From positions 1,702,001 to 1,766,000 of the forward strand of contig NZ_AP022848.1 of NCBI RefSeq assembly GCF_011764485.1: a stretch of 64,000 nucleotides of DNA, in the 5' to 3' direction. Under the pieces are notes generated by a model that did no database searches, had not been told where the DNA came from, and worked only from the letters and a program-made list of their open reading frames with translations. A program made the position numbers and the translations under genes. The stretch comes from Bosea sp. ANAM02. Lineage in GTDB: Bacteria > Pseudomonadota > Alphaproteobacteria > Rhizobiales > Beijerinckiaceae. This document shows positions 19,384 to 28,450 of the stretch, piece by piece (the stretch's first letter is position 1; the number at the start of each line of letters is the position of its first letter).

Positions 19384-20024
19384 CCGAACAGGAACTGCGG
19401 CAGGAGATCGTTGTGGTCGCGCAGGCGATCGATCGGGCTGGGTTCTGCCCGTCGAAATCGGGCAATGTCTCCGCGCGTTTCGGCGACGGCCTGCTGATCA
19501 CGCCGTCGGGCCTACCTTATGCACAGACGAAGCCGGACGACCTGATCCATCTCGGGCTCGACGGTGCCGTGCTCGGCGGCAGCCGCAAGCCGTCCTCGGA
19601 ATGGCCCTTCCATGTCGCGATCTACCAGGCACGACCCGATGCGCAGGCGATTGTGCATACCCATTCGCCGCGCGCCACCGCCTTGTCCTGCACGCGGCGC
19701 GGCATCCCGGCCTTCCACTACATGATCGCGCTCTGCGGTGGTGCCGATGTGCGCTGCGCCGATTACGCCACCTTCGGCACGCCGGAGCTGGCCGAGAACG
19801 CCGTGAAGGCGCTGGAGGGGCGAAAGGCGGTTCTGCTCGCCAATCACGGCGTGATCGCGCTCGGCCAGACGCTGGCGGGCGCGCATACCATCGTCGCCGA
19901 GGTCGAGAACCTTGCGGGGCAGTATCTCGACATCCTGGCGGCGGGAATCGAGCCGGCGATCCTTGATCCTGCCGAAATGGAGCGTGTCGGCGCCAAGTTC
20001 GCGGGCTACGGCAAGGTCGGCTGA
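19380..20024 (+). CDS. Class II aldolase, probable 5-(methylthio)ribulose-1-phosphate / 5-deoxyribulose-1-phosphate aldolase
   Basis: 214 residues of the fuculose-1-phosphate aldolase (adducin) family. The metal and catalytic residues line up well: E74 in SSEW, H93 and H95 in VHTHS, and H156 in ANHGVIA. The start overlaps the mtnA stop (ATGA), so it belongs to the mtnP-apt-mtnA operon. In known cases such an aldolase cleaves the MtnA product to dihydroxyacetone phosphate plus an aldehyde (the DHAP shunt). This function is inferred from the operon. A MtnB-type dehydratase, which shares the fold, is the main alternative; the rest of the universal methionine salvage genes are not seen here. Confidence 0.82.
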   Translation: MTEQELRQEIVVVAQAIDRAGFCPSKSGNVSARFGDGLLITPSGLPYAQTKPDDLIHLGLDGAVLGGSRKPSSEWPFHVAIYQARPDAQAIVHTHSPRATALSCTRRGIPAFHYMIALCGGADVRCADYATFGTPELAENAVKALEGRKAVLLANHGVIALGQTLAGAHTIVAEVENLAGQYLDILAAGIEPAILDPAEMERVGAKFAGYGKVG

Positions 20025-20146
20025 GCGCTTTCGACAAACCCGGGGAGGCTCGACATCGGCGATCTGCGCCGCCCAGGGGTGGCAAGCACGTCCGCGGCTG
20101 GTACAGCGTAGCTTTACCCTTGGAGCCTGTCGCGAAAGCCAGTGCG

Positions 20147-21499
20147 ATGAACCGCCGTGCCGCCAGAATTCCCCTGCTCAGGCGCTCCCGCGCCCTGGCC
20201 ATCACGCCGCGTTTCTGGAAGCAGCGCCTGGTGTTCTGGGCGGGCGCGCTGGCGATCGGCATCGTCAGCGCCGCCTTCGCGGGGCTCGCCGACGCGGCCC
20301 AGGAACTGTTCGGCGCAGCCTTCCGGCGCGAGGGATGGCTCCGATACGCGCCCCTGCTGGTCACTCCCGCCGGATTTGCGCTCTGTGCCTGGATCGCCTT
20401 CCGGTTCGTTCCGGCTTCCCAGGGCAGCGGCATTCCCCAGGCCATCGCGGCGCGGCACCTGCGCGACGACACGGAGCGCGCCAGCTTCCTGTCGCTGCGG
20501 ATCGCCGCCGGCAAGATCGTCCTGACGGTGCTCGGCCTGTTCTGCGGTGCCTCGATCGGGCGCGAGGGGCCGACCGTTCAGGTCGGTGCCTCGATCATGC
20601 TGCAGGCGGCGCGCTGGGGCGGCATGGCGCAGGCACGCGGCCTGATCCTCGCAGGTTCGGCCGCCGGCATCGCCGCAGCCTTCAACACGCCGCTCGCAGG
20701 GATCGTCTTCGCCATCGAGGAGATGAGCAAGACCTACCAGGCACGGACGAACGGCATCGTCCTGTCGGCCGTGATCATCGCGGGCATCGCCGCGATCGCG
20801 CTCGTCGGCAACTACACCTATTTCGGCGTGGTCGCGATTGCCGCCGAGGTGAAGCGGGACTGGCTGCTCGTCATGGTCTGCGGCGTGGTCGGCGGGGCGC
20901 TGGGGGCCGGGTTCAGCAGCCTGATGGTCGCCGTGACGCGCCGCATCCGGCGCCTGCGTGCGGCGACGCCGCTCGGCCGGGTTCTGGCCATCGCGGCGGG
21001 GGCGGGGCTTCTGGTCGCACTGGTCGGCATCCTGACCGGAGGCGCGACCTTCGGAACGGGCTATGCCGAAGCGCGCAGCGCCATCGAAGGCACGCCGCTT
21101 CCGGCCAGCTTCTTCCTGGGCAAGCTGGTCGCGACGCTCGCTTCCTCGCTGTCCGGCATACCGGGGGGATTGTTCGCTCCCTCGCTGTCGGTCGGCGCCG
21201 GGCTTGGCAGCACCATCGGCAGCTTGCTGGGGTCCCCGATCGGGCTTGCCGCCGTGCTCGGGATGGCGGCCTATTTCTCCGGCGTCGTGCAGGCGCCGAT
21301 GACGGCTTTCGTCATCATCGTGGAGATGACGGGAAACCACGAGAACGTGCTGGCGCTGATGGCGGTGTCGATGCTGGGCTACGGCACGGCGCGGCTGGTC
21401 TCGCGCGAGCCGCTCTATCACGCCCTGTCGCGCCTGTTCATCGCGGACATTCTGCGCCAGCGCCGCGCACGCGAAGCCGCCGTACGGTCCGGAGCGTGA
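20147..21499 (+). CDS. ClC family chloride/proton antiporter
   Basis: 450 residues with the ClC helix pattern. Ion-path motifs are intact: GSGIP (94-98), GREGP with the gating glutamate E140, the inner glutamate region FNTPLAGIVFAIEEM (E191/E192), and GIPGGLFAPSL. Both glutamates present point to a proton-coupled exchanger, not a passive channel. No CBS domains follow, so it is the short form. It stands alone between the mtn operon and a convergent MaoC-like gene (3 bp apart). Confidence 0.92.
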   Translation: MNRRAARIPLLRRSRALAITPRFWKQRLVFWAGALAIGIVSAAFAGLADAAQELFGAAFRREGWLRYAPLLVTPAGFALCAWIAFRFVPASQGSGIPQAIAARHLRDDTERASFLSLRIAAGKIVLTVLGLFCGASIGREGPTVQVGASIMLQAARWGGMAQARGLILAGSAAGIAAAFNTPLAGIVFAIEEMSKTYQARTNGIVLSAVIIAGIAAIALVGNYTYFGVVAIAAEVKRDWLLVMVCGVVGGALGAGFSSLMVAVTRRIRRLRAATPLGRVLAIAAGAGLLVALVGILTGGATFGTGYAEARSAIEGTPLPASFFLGKLVATLASSLSGIPGGLFAPSLSVGAGLGSTIGSLLGSPIGLAAVLGMAAYFSGVVQAPMTAFVIIVEMTGNHENVLALMAVSMLGYGTARLVSREPLYHALSRLFIADILRQRRAREAAVRSGA

Positions 21500-21502
21500 T
21501 CC

Positions 21503-22516
21503 TCAGCGGGGCTTGCGCTCGACGAAAACGCAGCCGTCGAAGCTGAAGACCTCTTCCCCGTGCTGGTTTGTGCCGGTGTTGCGGTGGAAGAACAGGCCCC
21601 ATTGCGGGCGCGAGGCGCTTTCACGCTTGTCCACCACCTCGGAGCGATAGGTGATCCGGTCCCCGGCGAAGACCGGCTTCGTCCAGCGCAGGTTCCTGAA
21701 GCCGGGGGAGGGGCCGAGGCGTGCCGGGCGCTCGGGAGCGGCCGCGAGCTGGCGCCTGCGGTGCTGGACCATGCAGGCCATCCAGACGGCGGCCGTGTGC
21801 CAGCCGGAGGCCGCTAACCTGCCGAACGAGCTCCCGCGCGCCGCCGCCTCGTCCATGTGGAAGGGCTGCGGATCGAAGCTGCGGGCGAAGGCGACGATCT
21901 CCTCGGCCGTGAAGACGAAGCTGCCGAGCTCATGGCTGTCGCCGATCGAGAGCTCCTCGAAGAAGCGCGTCGGTCCCGGCGGTTCGGCGGCCGCTTCCAG
22001 CGGGCTTTCGACGGCGGGGCGTTCGTAGATCGGCGCGTGGTCGAGCCAGGGGCCGGCCGGGTGCGTGCCGATGCCGGAGCCGCTGCGGCCGAACATGATC
22101 CAGTTGGTCTGTTCCAGGATCGGCTCGTCGCGCTGGTTCAGCAGTTCCAGCCGGAAGCGCACGAGGCCCATCTCGGGGCGCGAGCGCGAGGCCTTGCTCT
22201 CCAGCACGGTGCGCCGCGCGCTGACGCTGTCGCCGGGCAGGAGCGGGCGCAGCCACTTCACCTCGTCGATGCCCGGCGCGCCCATGCTGGCGGCGTCGAG
22301 CAGGAAATCCTCGGCCATCAATCGCATCAGCAGGGAGCAGCTATGCCAGCCCGAGCCGATCAGGCGGCCGACGAAGCTCGCCTTTGCGGCTTCCGGATCG
22401 ACATGGAAATCCTGCGCATCATAGCGCGATGCGAAGGCGACGATGTCGTCCTGCGAGACCGCCAGACTGCGCGAACGTGCGCTCGCGCCCGGGACGAAAT
22501 CCTCGAAATACGACAT
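21503..22516 (-). CDS. Double MaoC-like (hot-dog) dehydratase
   Basis: 337 residues made of two MaoC-like halves. The first (about 1-155) has DIVAFASRYDAQDFHVDPE and GLIASGWH-like RLIGSGWHSC. The second (about 175-337) has EIVAFARSFDPQPFHMDEA and RLAASGWHTAAVW. The Asp and His of both hydratase sites appear present. I start at the ATG at 22516, 11 bp after the ychF stop. Such tandem proteins hydrate enoyl-CoA-type substrates, but the substrate is not known here. It is the second gene of a unit with ychF. Confidence 0.85.
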   Translation of the reverse strand: MSYFEDFVPGASARSRSLAVSQDDIVAFASRYDAQDFHVDPEAAKASFVGRLIGSGWHSCSLLMRLMAEDFLLDAASMGAPGIDEVKWLRPLLPGDSVSARRTVLESKASRSRPEMGLVRFRLELLNQRDEPILEQTNWIMFGRSGSGIGTHPAGPWLDHAPIYERPAVESPLEAAAEPPGPTRFFEELSIGDSHELGSFVFTAEEIVAFARSFDPQPFHMDEAAARGSSFGRLAASGWHTAAVWMACMVQHRRRQLAAAPERPARLGPSPGFRNLRWTKPVFAGDRITYRSEVVDKRESASRPQWGLFFHRNTGTNQHGEEVFSFDGCVFVERKPR

Positions 22517-22527
22517 CGCCGGCTTTC

Positions 22528-23625
22528 TCAATTCGCGAAGCGGAAATGCAGCACGTCGCCGTCGGCGACGACGTATTCCTTGCCTTCGAGCCGGAACTTC
22601 CCGGCCTCGCGCGCGCCGGACTCGCCCTTGTTGGCGATGTAATCGTCATAGGCGATGGTCTCGGCGCGGATATAGCCCTTCTCGAAATCGGTATGGATCA
22701 CGCCGGCGGCCTGCGGCCCCTTGGTGCCTTTCTCGATCGTCCAGGCGCGGGCCTCCTTCGGGCCGACCGTGAAATAGGTGACGAGATGGAGAAGGGCATA
22801 GCCGGCGCGGATCACGCGGTTCAGGCCGGGCTCGTCGAGGCCGACGGCCTCCAGATACTCGGTCTGCTCCTCGGCCGGGAGAACGGCGATCTCGCTCTCG
22901 ATCTTGGCCGAGACGACGACCGCGACGGCGCCTTCCTCGGCGGCGCGCTTCTTCACCAGCTCGGAGAAGCTGTTGCCCTTGTCGGCGCTGGCCTCCTCGA
23001 CATTGCAGACATAGAGCACGGGCTTCGACGAGAGCAGGCCGAGCAATTCGAACGGGCGGCGCTCCTCGGGCGAGAGCTGGACGAGGCGGGCGGGCTTGCC
23101 GTCGCGCAGCAGGGTGAGGCAGCGGTTCATCAGGTCGACCGCCTCCTTGGCCTCCTTGTCGCCGGACTTCGCCTTCTTCTCCAGCGGCAGCACGCGCTTC
23201 TCGAGGCTGTCGAGATCGGCGAGCATGAGCTCGGTCTCGATCGTCTCGATATCGTCGACCGGCGAGACCTTGCCCTCGACATGGGTGATGTCGCCGTCCT
23301 CGAAGCAGCGCACGACATGGGCGATGGCGTCGCATTCCCGGATGTTCGCCAAGAACTGGTTGCCGAGCCCCTCGCCGCGCGAAGCGCCGCGCACGAGGCC
23401 GGCGATGTCGACGAATGTCAGGCGCGTCGGGATGATCTCCTTGGAGCCGGCGATGGCGGCGAGCTTCTCCAGCCGCTCGTCCGGCACCGCGACGTCACCG
23501 ACATTCGGCTCGATCGTGCAGAACGGATAGTTCGCAGCCTGCGCCGCGGCCGTCTGCGTCAGCGCGTTGAAGAGGGTCGACTTGCCGACATTCGGCAGGC
23601 CGACGATTCCGCATTTGAAGCCCAT
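22528..23625 (-). CDS. ychF: Redox-regulated ATPase / GTPase-like YchF (Obg family)
   Basis: 365 residues, the canonical YchF size. It starts MGFKCGIVGLPNVGKSTLFN, with the P-loop at once visible; a long upstream extension lacks family similarity. NYPFCTIEPNVG, FVDIAGLVRGAS and the C-terminal TGS domain (LVTYFTVGPKEARAWTI) are all present. YchF/OLA1 proteins prefer ATP, bind ribosomes and modulate stress responses. Confidence 0.96.
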   Translation of the reverse strand: MGFKCGIVGLPNVGKSTLFNALTQTAAAQAANYPFCTIEPNVGDVAVPDERLEKLAAIAGSKEIIPTRLTFVDIAGLVRGASRGEGLGNQFLANIRECDAIAHVVRCFEDGDITHVEGKVSPVDDIETIETELMLADLDSLEKRVLPLEKKAKSGDKEAKEAVDLMNRCLTLLRDGKPARLVQLSPEERRPFELLGLLSSKPVLYVCNVEEASADKGNSFSELVKKRAAEEGAVAVVVSAKIESEIAVLPAEEQTEYLEAVGLDEPGLNRVIRAGYALLHLVTYFTVGPKEARAWTIEKGTKGPQAAGVIHTDFEKGYIRAETIAYDDYIANKGESGAREAGKFRLEGKEYVVADGDVLHFRFAN

Positions 23626-23833
23626 GATCGCCTGTTCCGTTGCCCGCTGCGGATCAGCCGCGGCCGGGCGTGAAGCTTTGAAAGTTGCGGCCTTATTGGG
23701 GGGCTTGCGCGATAAAGACAAGAGCCGCGGGTCTTATGGCGGCCGTGTGCCTCACGCGAACGTGCATGGCGGCGTGGCAGGCGCGGGTGCTGGATCGGTC
23801 GGGTTGCCTGCCCGCATCGTTCGGAGTCCCGTC

Positions 23834-24439
23834 ATGAACCGTATCCGCCTCGCGCTCGCCCTGTCGATCGTTGCCCTTGCCGGCGGCGTGGCTGTCGCTC
23901 AGGCGCCGGGAACGCGGTTGCGCGGCACGGTCGAGCGGATGCAGGGAGCGACGCTCGAGCTCAAGGCGGCGGATGGGCGGGAGATCAAGGTCGTGCTCGC
24001 GCCGGGCTTCTCGGTTGGTGGCATGGTGGCTGCGAAGACCTCCGATATCGCCAAGGGCAGCTTCATCGGCGTCGGCGCCAAGCCGCAACCCGACGGCACT
24101 CAGTTGGCCGTGCAGGTCGTGATCTTCCCGGAGGCGATGCGCGGCACGGGCGAGGGGCATCGGCCTTGGGGCGTACTGCCCGATGCGACCATGACCAATG
24201 CGACGGTGGCGGAGACGGTCTCGCGCGTCGATGGCGCCAACCTCGTTCTGAGCTATCCGGGCGGGGAGCAGAAGGTCGCGATCACGCCGGAGGCGACGAT
24301 CCTGATGGCGGCGCCGGCCGAGGCGAGCGAGCTCAAGCCCGGCGCGCAGGTCGCGATGACGGCAAGCCGGCAGGCCGATGGCAGCTACAGCACCAGCCGG
24401 GTCACGGTGGCGAAGGCGGGCGCGAAGTTGCCGCTCTAA
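23834..24439 (+). CDS. Periplasmic DUF5666-like beta protein
   Basis: 201 residues with a signal peptide (cleavage after AVAQA). Two repeated OB-like units follow, each of the form RLRGTVERMQGATLELKAADGREI / VSRVDGANLVLSYPGGEQKV. This resembles the DUF5666 pattern of small exported beta proteins. It has no catalytic motif. Its stop lies one base from the convergent pth stop. Confidence 0.7.
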   Translation: MNRIRLALALSIVALAGGVAVAQAPGTRLRGTVERMQGATLELKAADGREIKVVLAPGFSVGGMVAAKTSDIAKGSFIGVGAKPQPDGTQLAVQVVIFPEAMRGTGEGHRPWGVLPDATMTNATVAETVSRVDGANLVLSYPGGEQKVAITPEATILMAAPAEASELKPGAQVAMTASRQADGSYSTSRVTVAKAGAKLPL

Positions 24440-24440
24440 A

Positions 24441-25055
24441 TCAGCCGTCGCTCTTCTCGCCGAGGCGCTTCACGGCGGCGTGGCCGCATGAGTCCATGAA
24501 GAGATGGACCTTGTTCTGGAAGCCGGCGTCGTCATGGGCCGCGAGCAGGGCGGCATGGTCGGCGCAGGCCGAGCAGAGATCCTCGACCCAGGGCTGCTCG
24601 GCCTTGCCGAAATCGTTGAGCACATAGGCGTGGACCAGCGCCTTGTCGCCGGGATGGCCGATGCCTATCCGCACGCGGCGATAGTCGTTGCCGATGGCCG
24701 CCGTGGTCGAGCGCAGGCCGTTATGGCCGGCATTGCCGCCGCCGAGTTTCACGCGCAGCTTCGCGGGAGCGAGGTCCAGCTCGTCATGGAAGACGACGAC
24801 ATCGGCCGGCGCGATCTTGAAGAAGCGCGCGGCCTCGCCGATCGAACGGCCGGATTCGTTCATATATGTCTGCGGCTTGAGGAGGATGACCTTCTCAGCC
24901 CCGATCGTCGCCTCGCAGGCCTCGGCCTGGAAGCGGGCGCGCCAAGGCGAGGCGCGATGCAGGCGCGCGATCTCGTCCACGGCCATGAAGCCGATATTGT
25001 GCCGGTTGCGGGCATAGCGCGGGCCGGGATTGCCGAGGCCGGCGAAGATCAGCAT
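24441..25055 (-). CDS. pth: Peptidyl-tRNA hydrolase
   Basis: 204 residues. The family fingerprints are complete: [20 protein letters not shown] with the catalytic His, [32 protein letters not shown] and [11 protein letters not shown]. It recycles peptidyl-tRNAs dropped from ribosomes. It lies downstream of rplY, the usual alphaproteobacterial pairing rplY-pth (followed by ychF), with an intrinsic terminator between the two. Confidence 0.96.
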   Translation of the reverse strand: MLIFAGLGNPGPRYARNRHNIGFMAVDEIARLHRASPWRARFQAEACEATIGAEKVILLKPQTYMNESGRSIGEAARFFKIAPADVVVFHDELDLAPAKLRVKLGGGNAGHNGLRSTTAAIGNDYRRVRIGIGHPGDKALVHAYVLNDFGKAEQPWVEDLCSACADHAALLAAHDDAGFQNKVHLFMDSCGHAAVKRLGEKSDG

Positions 25056-25088
25056 GGCGGGACTCCGGCAGGCTTGTCGTTACATAGC

Positions 25089-25113
25089 AAAACGGCCGGG
25101 CTGACCCGGCCGT
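25089..25113 (-). terminator. Rho-independent terminator after rplY
   Basis: A perfect 9-bp stem, ACGGCCGGG (25092-25100) and CCCGGCCGT (25105-25113), with a 4-base loop. Read on the minus strand it is followed by TTTT. It stands between rplY and pth and should limit read-through. Confidence 0.85.
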
Positions 25114-25159
25114 CTCGTGATCGTTCCGGATGGAAGCGGCGCCGGCCGGCGCCGTTTCA

Positions 25160-25780
25160 TCAGGCCTTGGCTTCGGTCGCGGCTTCCGCGGTCTCGGCGG
25201 CCTCAGGCTCGGCCTCGACGGTCGGCGCGGAGACCGTGACGATCGTGGCGTCGGCGCCGATCGAGAGCTTGGCGCCGGCCGGGAGCTTGATCGCGTCGGC
25301 ATGGACGGAATCGCCGACGTTCAGGCCGGCGACCGAGACGTCGATCGATTCCGGAATGGCGTCGGGCTCGACGGTGACTTCCAGGCTGTGCTCGACGATC
25401 TGGACCAGGCCGCCGTTCTTGACGCCGGGGCTCTGCTCCTGACCGGTGACGTGAACCGGAACCTGGACCGTGACGGTCTGGCCCTTGGCGACGCGCAGGA
25501 AGTCGACATGGATCGGGAAATCCTTGACCGGGTCGAGCTGGTAATCGCGCGGAATGACGCGCTGCTTCTTACCGGCGACGCTGATCTCGAAGATCGTGGT
25601 CAGGAAGTGGCCGCCGAAAATCAGCTGGCGGGTCTTGTTGGCGTCGAGCGCGATGGCTTCGGGAGCGGCGCCCCCACCATAGATCACGGCAGGCGTCTGG
25701 CCCTGGCGACGAACGGCACGAGCGGCCCCCTTGCCGACCTGTGCGCGCGCCGAAGCCTCGATTTGCTTCACGGCGGTCAT
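25160..25780 (-). CDS. rplY: 50S ribosomal protein L25 / Ctc
   Basis: 206 residues from the ATG at 25780. The L25 domain (about 1-95; ARAQVGKGAARAVRRQGQTP, VIPRDYQLDPVKDFPIHVDF) is followed by the Ctc-type TL5 beta domain. An Ala/Glu-rich acidic tail (TVEAEPEAAETAEAATEAKA) ends it. It binds 5S rRNA in the large subunit. The gene's own leader contains a hairpin at 25811-25828. Confidence 0.95.
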   Translation of the reverse strand: MTAVKQIEASARAQVGKGAARAVRRQGQTPAVIYGGGAAPEAIALDANKTRQLIFGGHFLTTIFEISVAGKKQRVIPRDYQLDPVKDFPIHVDFLRVAKGQTVTVQVPVHVTGQEQSPGVKNGGLVQIVEHSLEVTVEPDAIPESIDVSVAGLNVGDSVHADAIKLPAGAKLSIGADATIVTVSAPTVEAEPEAAETAEAATEAKA

Positions 25781-25810
25781 GTTGGATGTCCTTGACTTGT
25801 AAAATGACAA

Positions 25811-25828
25811 GGCCGCCTCGTGGCGGCC
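25811..25828 (-). terminator. Hairpin in the rplY leader (possible terminator of the upstream gene or attenuator)
   Basis: A perfect 7-bp stem, GGCCGCC (25811-25817) and GGCGGCC (25822-25828), with a TCGT loop. On the minus strand it is followed by TTGTCATTTT, a poor U-tract, about 30 bp before the rplY start. It lies between the GGDEF/EAL gene and rplY. Confidence 0.5.
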
Positions 25829-25925
25829 ATCGGATGGTGCGCTCAGAGCCTCCAAGGGTGTCAGCCGAGCGCAGGGCTGCTCATAGGCGAAAACCGCCGC
25901 GATCTCAAGCCCGGCCGGAAGGCAC

Positions 25926-27779
25926 TCAGGCGGCGTTCGCGACGCGGCCGGCGGCGGGAGCCGCAGCCTGCACAGGCCGGGCGAAGCGCGCGAGCCATTC
26001 GCGGATGACCGAGGCCGGAACCGGCGGGGAATAGAGATAGCCTTGCCCGAGGCGGCAGCCCAATTCGGTCAGGCGCTCGGCCTGCGCCTGTTTCTCGATG
26101 CCCTCCGCGACGATCTTCATGCCGAGGCGGCGCGTCATGGTCAGCAGCGCCTCGATGATGATCTCGCTGCGCGCGCCGCTATCGATCGAGCCGACGAAGG
26201 AGCGGTCGATCTTGATGATGTCGATCGGGAAATCGAGCAGATGGGTCAGCGAGGCGAAGCCGGTGCCGAAATCGTCGAGCGCGACCGGCGAGCCGCAGGC
26301 GCGCAGCGCCTCCATGGTGCGCGCGACGCCGTCCTTGCGGCCGCCCATGAAGACCTGCTCGGTGACTTCGATTACGAGCTGCTGCATCGGCACGCCGACC
26401 TTCTCCAGGATGCGGGCGGCGCGCTGGACCAGATCGCCCTTCTGGAAGTCGGCCGAGGTGACGTTGATCGCGACATGCTGGAAATTCAGGCCGCTTGCCC
26501 GCCATTCGGCCATGTCGGCGGCGATCGCCGTCAGCATCTGGGTGGTGGTGCGATGGGCGATCTTCGGGTCGCGGAGCGCATCCTGGAATTCGCCGGCGGT
26601 GACGATGCGGCCATCGTCGAGGCGCATCCGGGCGAGGGCCTCGACGCCCACGACCTCGGTCGTGTCGAGGCGGATGACAGGCTGATAATAGGGAATGATG
26701 CGGTCGTCACCGAGCGCGCCGTTGACATCGCGGCGCACGCTGATGCGCTGCATCATCGCGCTGCGCAACTGCCGGCGGAAGCGGACATAGCGACCGCGCC
26801 GGGTTTCCTTGGCATGGTAGAGAGCGAGGTCGGCATTCTGCCGCAGGGTGACACTGTCCAGACCATCCTCGCCGGCAATGGCTCCGCCGATGGTGATGCC
26901 GGGGGTGATGCTGTGCCCGTCATGGTCCAGGGGGAGCGCCATGGCCGCGGTGGCGGCCGAGGCGAGGGAGCGCATGCGCACCGGGCCCTCGCAATCCGGG
27001 ATCAGGACGGCGAACTCGTCGCCGCCGATCCGGCAGGTCAGGCACCCTGACAGAGCCGTTGCGAGCCGTGCGCCGACCACGGCGATCAGGGCATCGCCGG
27101 CCGCGTGGCCGAGCGTGTCGTTGACCAGCTTGAGATGGTCGATATCGATCAGCATCAGCCCGAAACGGCGGCCGGCGGCGCTCATCTCGGCGATCGCGCC
27201 GTTGAACTGGCTGCGGTTCGGCAGGCCGGTCAGCGTATCGAAATAGGCGAGGCGGTGATTGCGGGAACGGACCTCGTCATGCTCGATCGCGATGGCGCAG
27301 AGATGGACGCAGGTCGCGACGATCTGGCGCTCGAGCAGTTGCGCCCGGCGCGGCCTGGTGAAGTAGAAGGCGAAAGCGCCGATGACGCGGCCATCGCGGG
27401 CCTTGATCGGGGTCGACCAGCAGGCGCGCAGACCGAGCGGCAGGACAAGGCCCGTATAAGGCGCCCAGAGCGGGTCGGTGGCGATGTCGGTGACTTCGAC
27501 CGGCTCGCCGCGATGGATCGCGGTTCCGCAGGAGCCGGCGCAAGGGCCGACCGGAGCCCCTGCGATGGAGTCGGCGAAGTGCGTCGGCAGGCTGGGCGAG
27601 GCGAGGGGCTGGAGGCAACCCTGATCGTCGACGGTGACGACCGAGCAGATCACGCCGGGCGAGATAGCCTCGGCACGATGGCAGAGACGCTCCATGCAGG
27701 CGGCGAGCGGCTCGCCGCGGGCGATATCTTCAAGAATATCGTTCTGCAGAGCCTGCAGACGGCCCGAAGGTCTGATCAC
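25926..27779 (-). CDS. GAF–GGDEF–EAL cyclic-di-GMP signalling protein
   Basis: 617 residues with no membrane helix. An N-terminal GAF-like sensor (about 15-165, with cysteines in GPCAGSCGTAIHRGEPVEV) precedes a GGDEF domain. That domain's motif is intact (GGDEF at 252-256), but there is no RxxD inhibitory site just ahead of it. The EAL domain that follows has EALAR at 380-384, then DDFGTGFASL, IKIDRSFV, AEGIE and QGYLYSPP. Both enzymatic halves look competent, so net synthesis or hydrolysis of c-di-GMP cannot be told from sequence. It stands alone upstream of rplY. Confidence 0.9.
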   Translation of the reverse strand: MIRPSGRLQALQNDILEDIARGEPLAACMERLCHRAEAISPGVICSVVTVDDQGCLQPLASPSLPTHFADSIAGAPVGPCAGSCGTAIHRGEPVEVTDIATDPLWAPYTGLVLPLGLRACWSTPIKARDGRVIGAFAFYFTRPRRAQLLERQIVATCVHLCAIAIEHDEVRSRNHRLAYFDTLTGLPNRSQFNGAIAEMSAAGRRFGLMLIDIDHLKLVNDTLGHAAGDALIAVVGARLATALSGCLTCRIGGDEFAVLIPDCEGPVRMRSLASAATAAMALPLDHDGHSITPGITIGGAIAGEDGLDSVTLRQNADLALYHAKETRRGRYVRFRRQLRSAMMQRISVRRDVNGALGDDRIIPYYQPVIRLDTTEVVGVEALARMRLDDGRIVTAGEFQDALRDPKIAHRTTTQMLTAIAADMAEWRASGLNFQHVAINVTSADFQKGDLVQRAARILEKVGVPMQQLVIEVTEQVFMGGRKDGVARTMEALRACGSPVALDDFGTGFASLTHLLDFPIDIIKIDRSFVGSIDSGARSEIIIEALLTMTRRLGMKIVAEGIEKQAQAERLTELGCRLGQGYLYSPPVPASVIREWLARFARPVQAAAPAAGRVANAA

Positions 27780-27886
27780 GGATTGTCCGACTGAGTGCCC
27801 GCCGAAGAACCCGCATACTGGCGCAAATGCCTTAAGGGCAGGTTGAGACGCCGCCTCAAACTTTACGCTGGGTTGCAGCCGCCGCT

Positions 27887-28450
27887 TCAGGCGGCAACAA
27901 GGCCCAGCCTTTCGTCGCGGCGCCGCAGGAGATGCATCAGCGGCAGGGCGAGCAGCACCATCCAGGCCTTGCCGATGATCTGCCCGGCGAGGAAGTCGAG
28001 GCTGCCGAAGGCGAGATAGAGGAAGACGAGGCTGTCGACGACGAGACCGATCACGCTCGAGGCGAAGACGGCCGTGACGAAGCGCCGGCGCTGGAGCGGC
28101 GTATAGACCGCGAAATCGGCGAGCTCCGACAGCAGGAAAGCCGCGACCGAGGCGAGCACGATGGCGGGCGGGGCGAGCATGGCCGAGATCAGCGTGCCCA
28201 CCGCGATGGCGCCGAGACCGGCGAGCGGGCCGAGGCGGCGCTGGACGATGTCGCGCAGCACCAGCGCAAGGCCGACCATCAGGACGCCGCTCGGGGCCAT
28301 GATGCCAGGCCAGACCGGGACGAGGCAGGGTCCGTCAGGCACGCAGACCGAGCCGGCATTGCCGATCAGCCAGTTGGCGGCGGGAATGGTCAGGCCGAAC
28401 AGGACGAGAGCGATGATACCCTCGGTCAGGCGCTGGCGGTCACGGGTCAT
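27887..28450 (-). CDS. yhhQ: Queuosine precursor transporter (VUT family)
   Basis: 187 residues with about six hydrophobic segments. The VUT/DUF165 signatures are seen in [35 protein letters not shown] and [18 protein letters not shown]. The start overlaps the queC stop (ATGA at 28447-28450), which ties it to 7-deazaguanine metabolism. Family members import preQ0/preQ1. A GC-rich hairpin overlaps the stop codon (27878-27895) but has no U-tract. Confidence 0.88.
   Translation of the reverse strand: MTRDRQRLTEGIIALVLFGLTIPAANWLIGNAGSVCVPDGPCLVPVWPGIMAPSGVLMVGLALVLRDIVQRRLGPLAGLGAIAVGTLISAMLAPPAIVLASVAAFLLSELADFAVYTPLQRRRFVTAVFASSVIGLVVDSLVFLYLAFGSLDFLAGQIIGKAWMVLLALPLMHLLRRRDERLGLVAA

Noticed and set aside
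20114..21421. 435-codon open frame opposite the ClC gene
   Set aside because: Antisense to a well-defined membrane protein; very Arg/His/Asp-rich.
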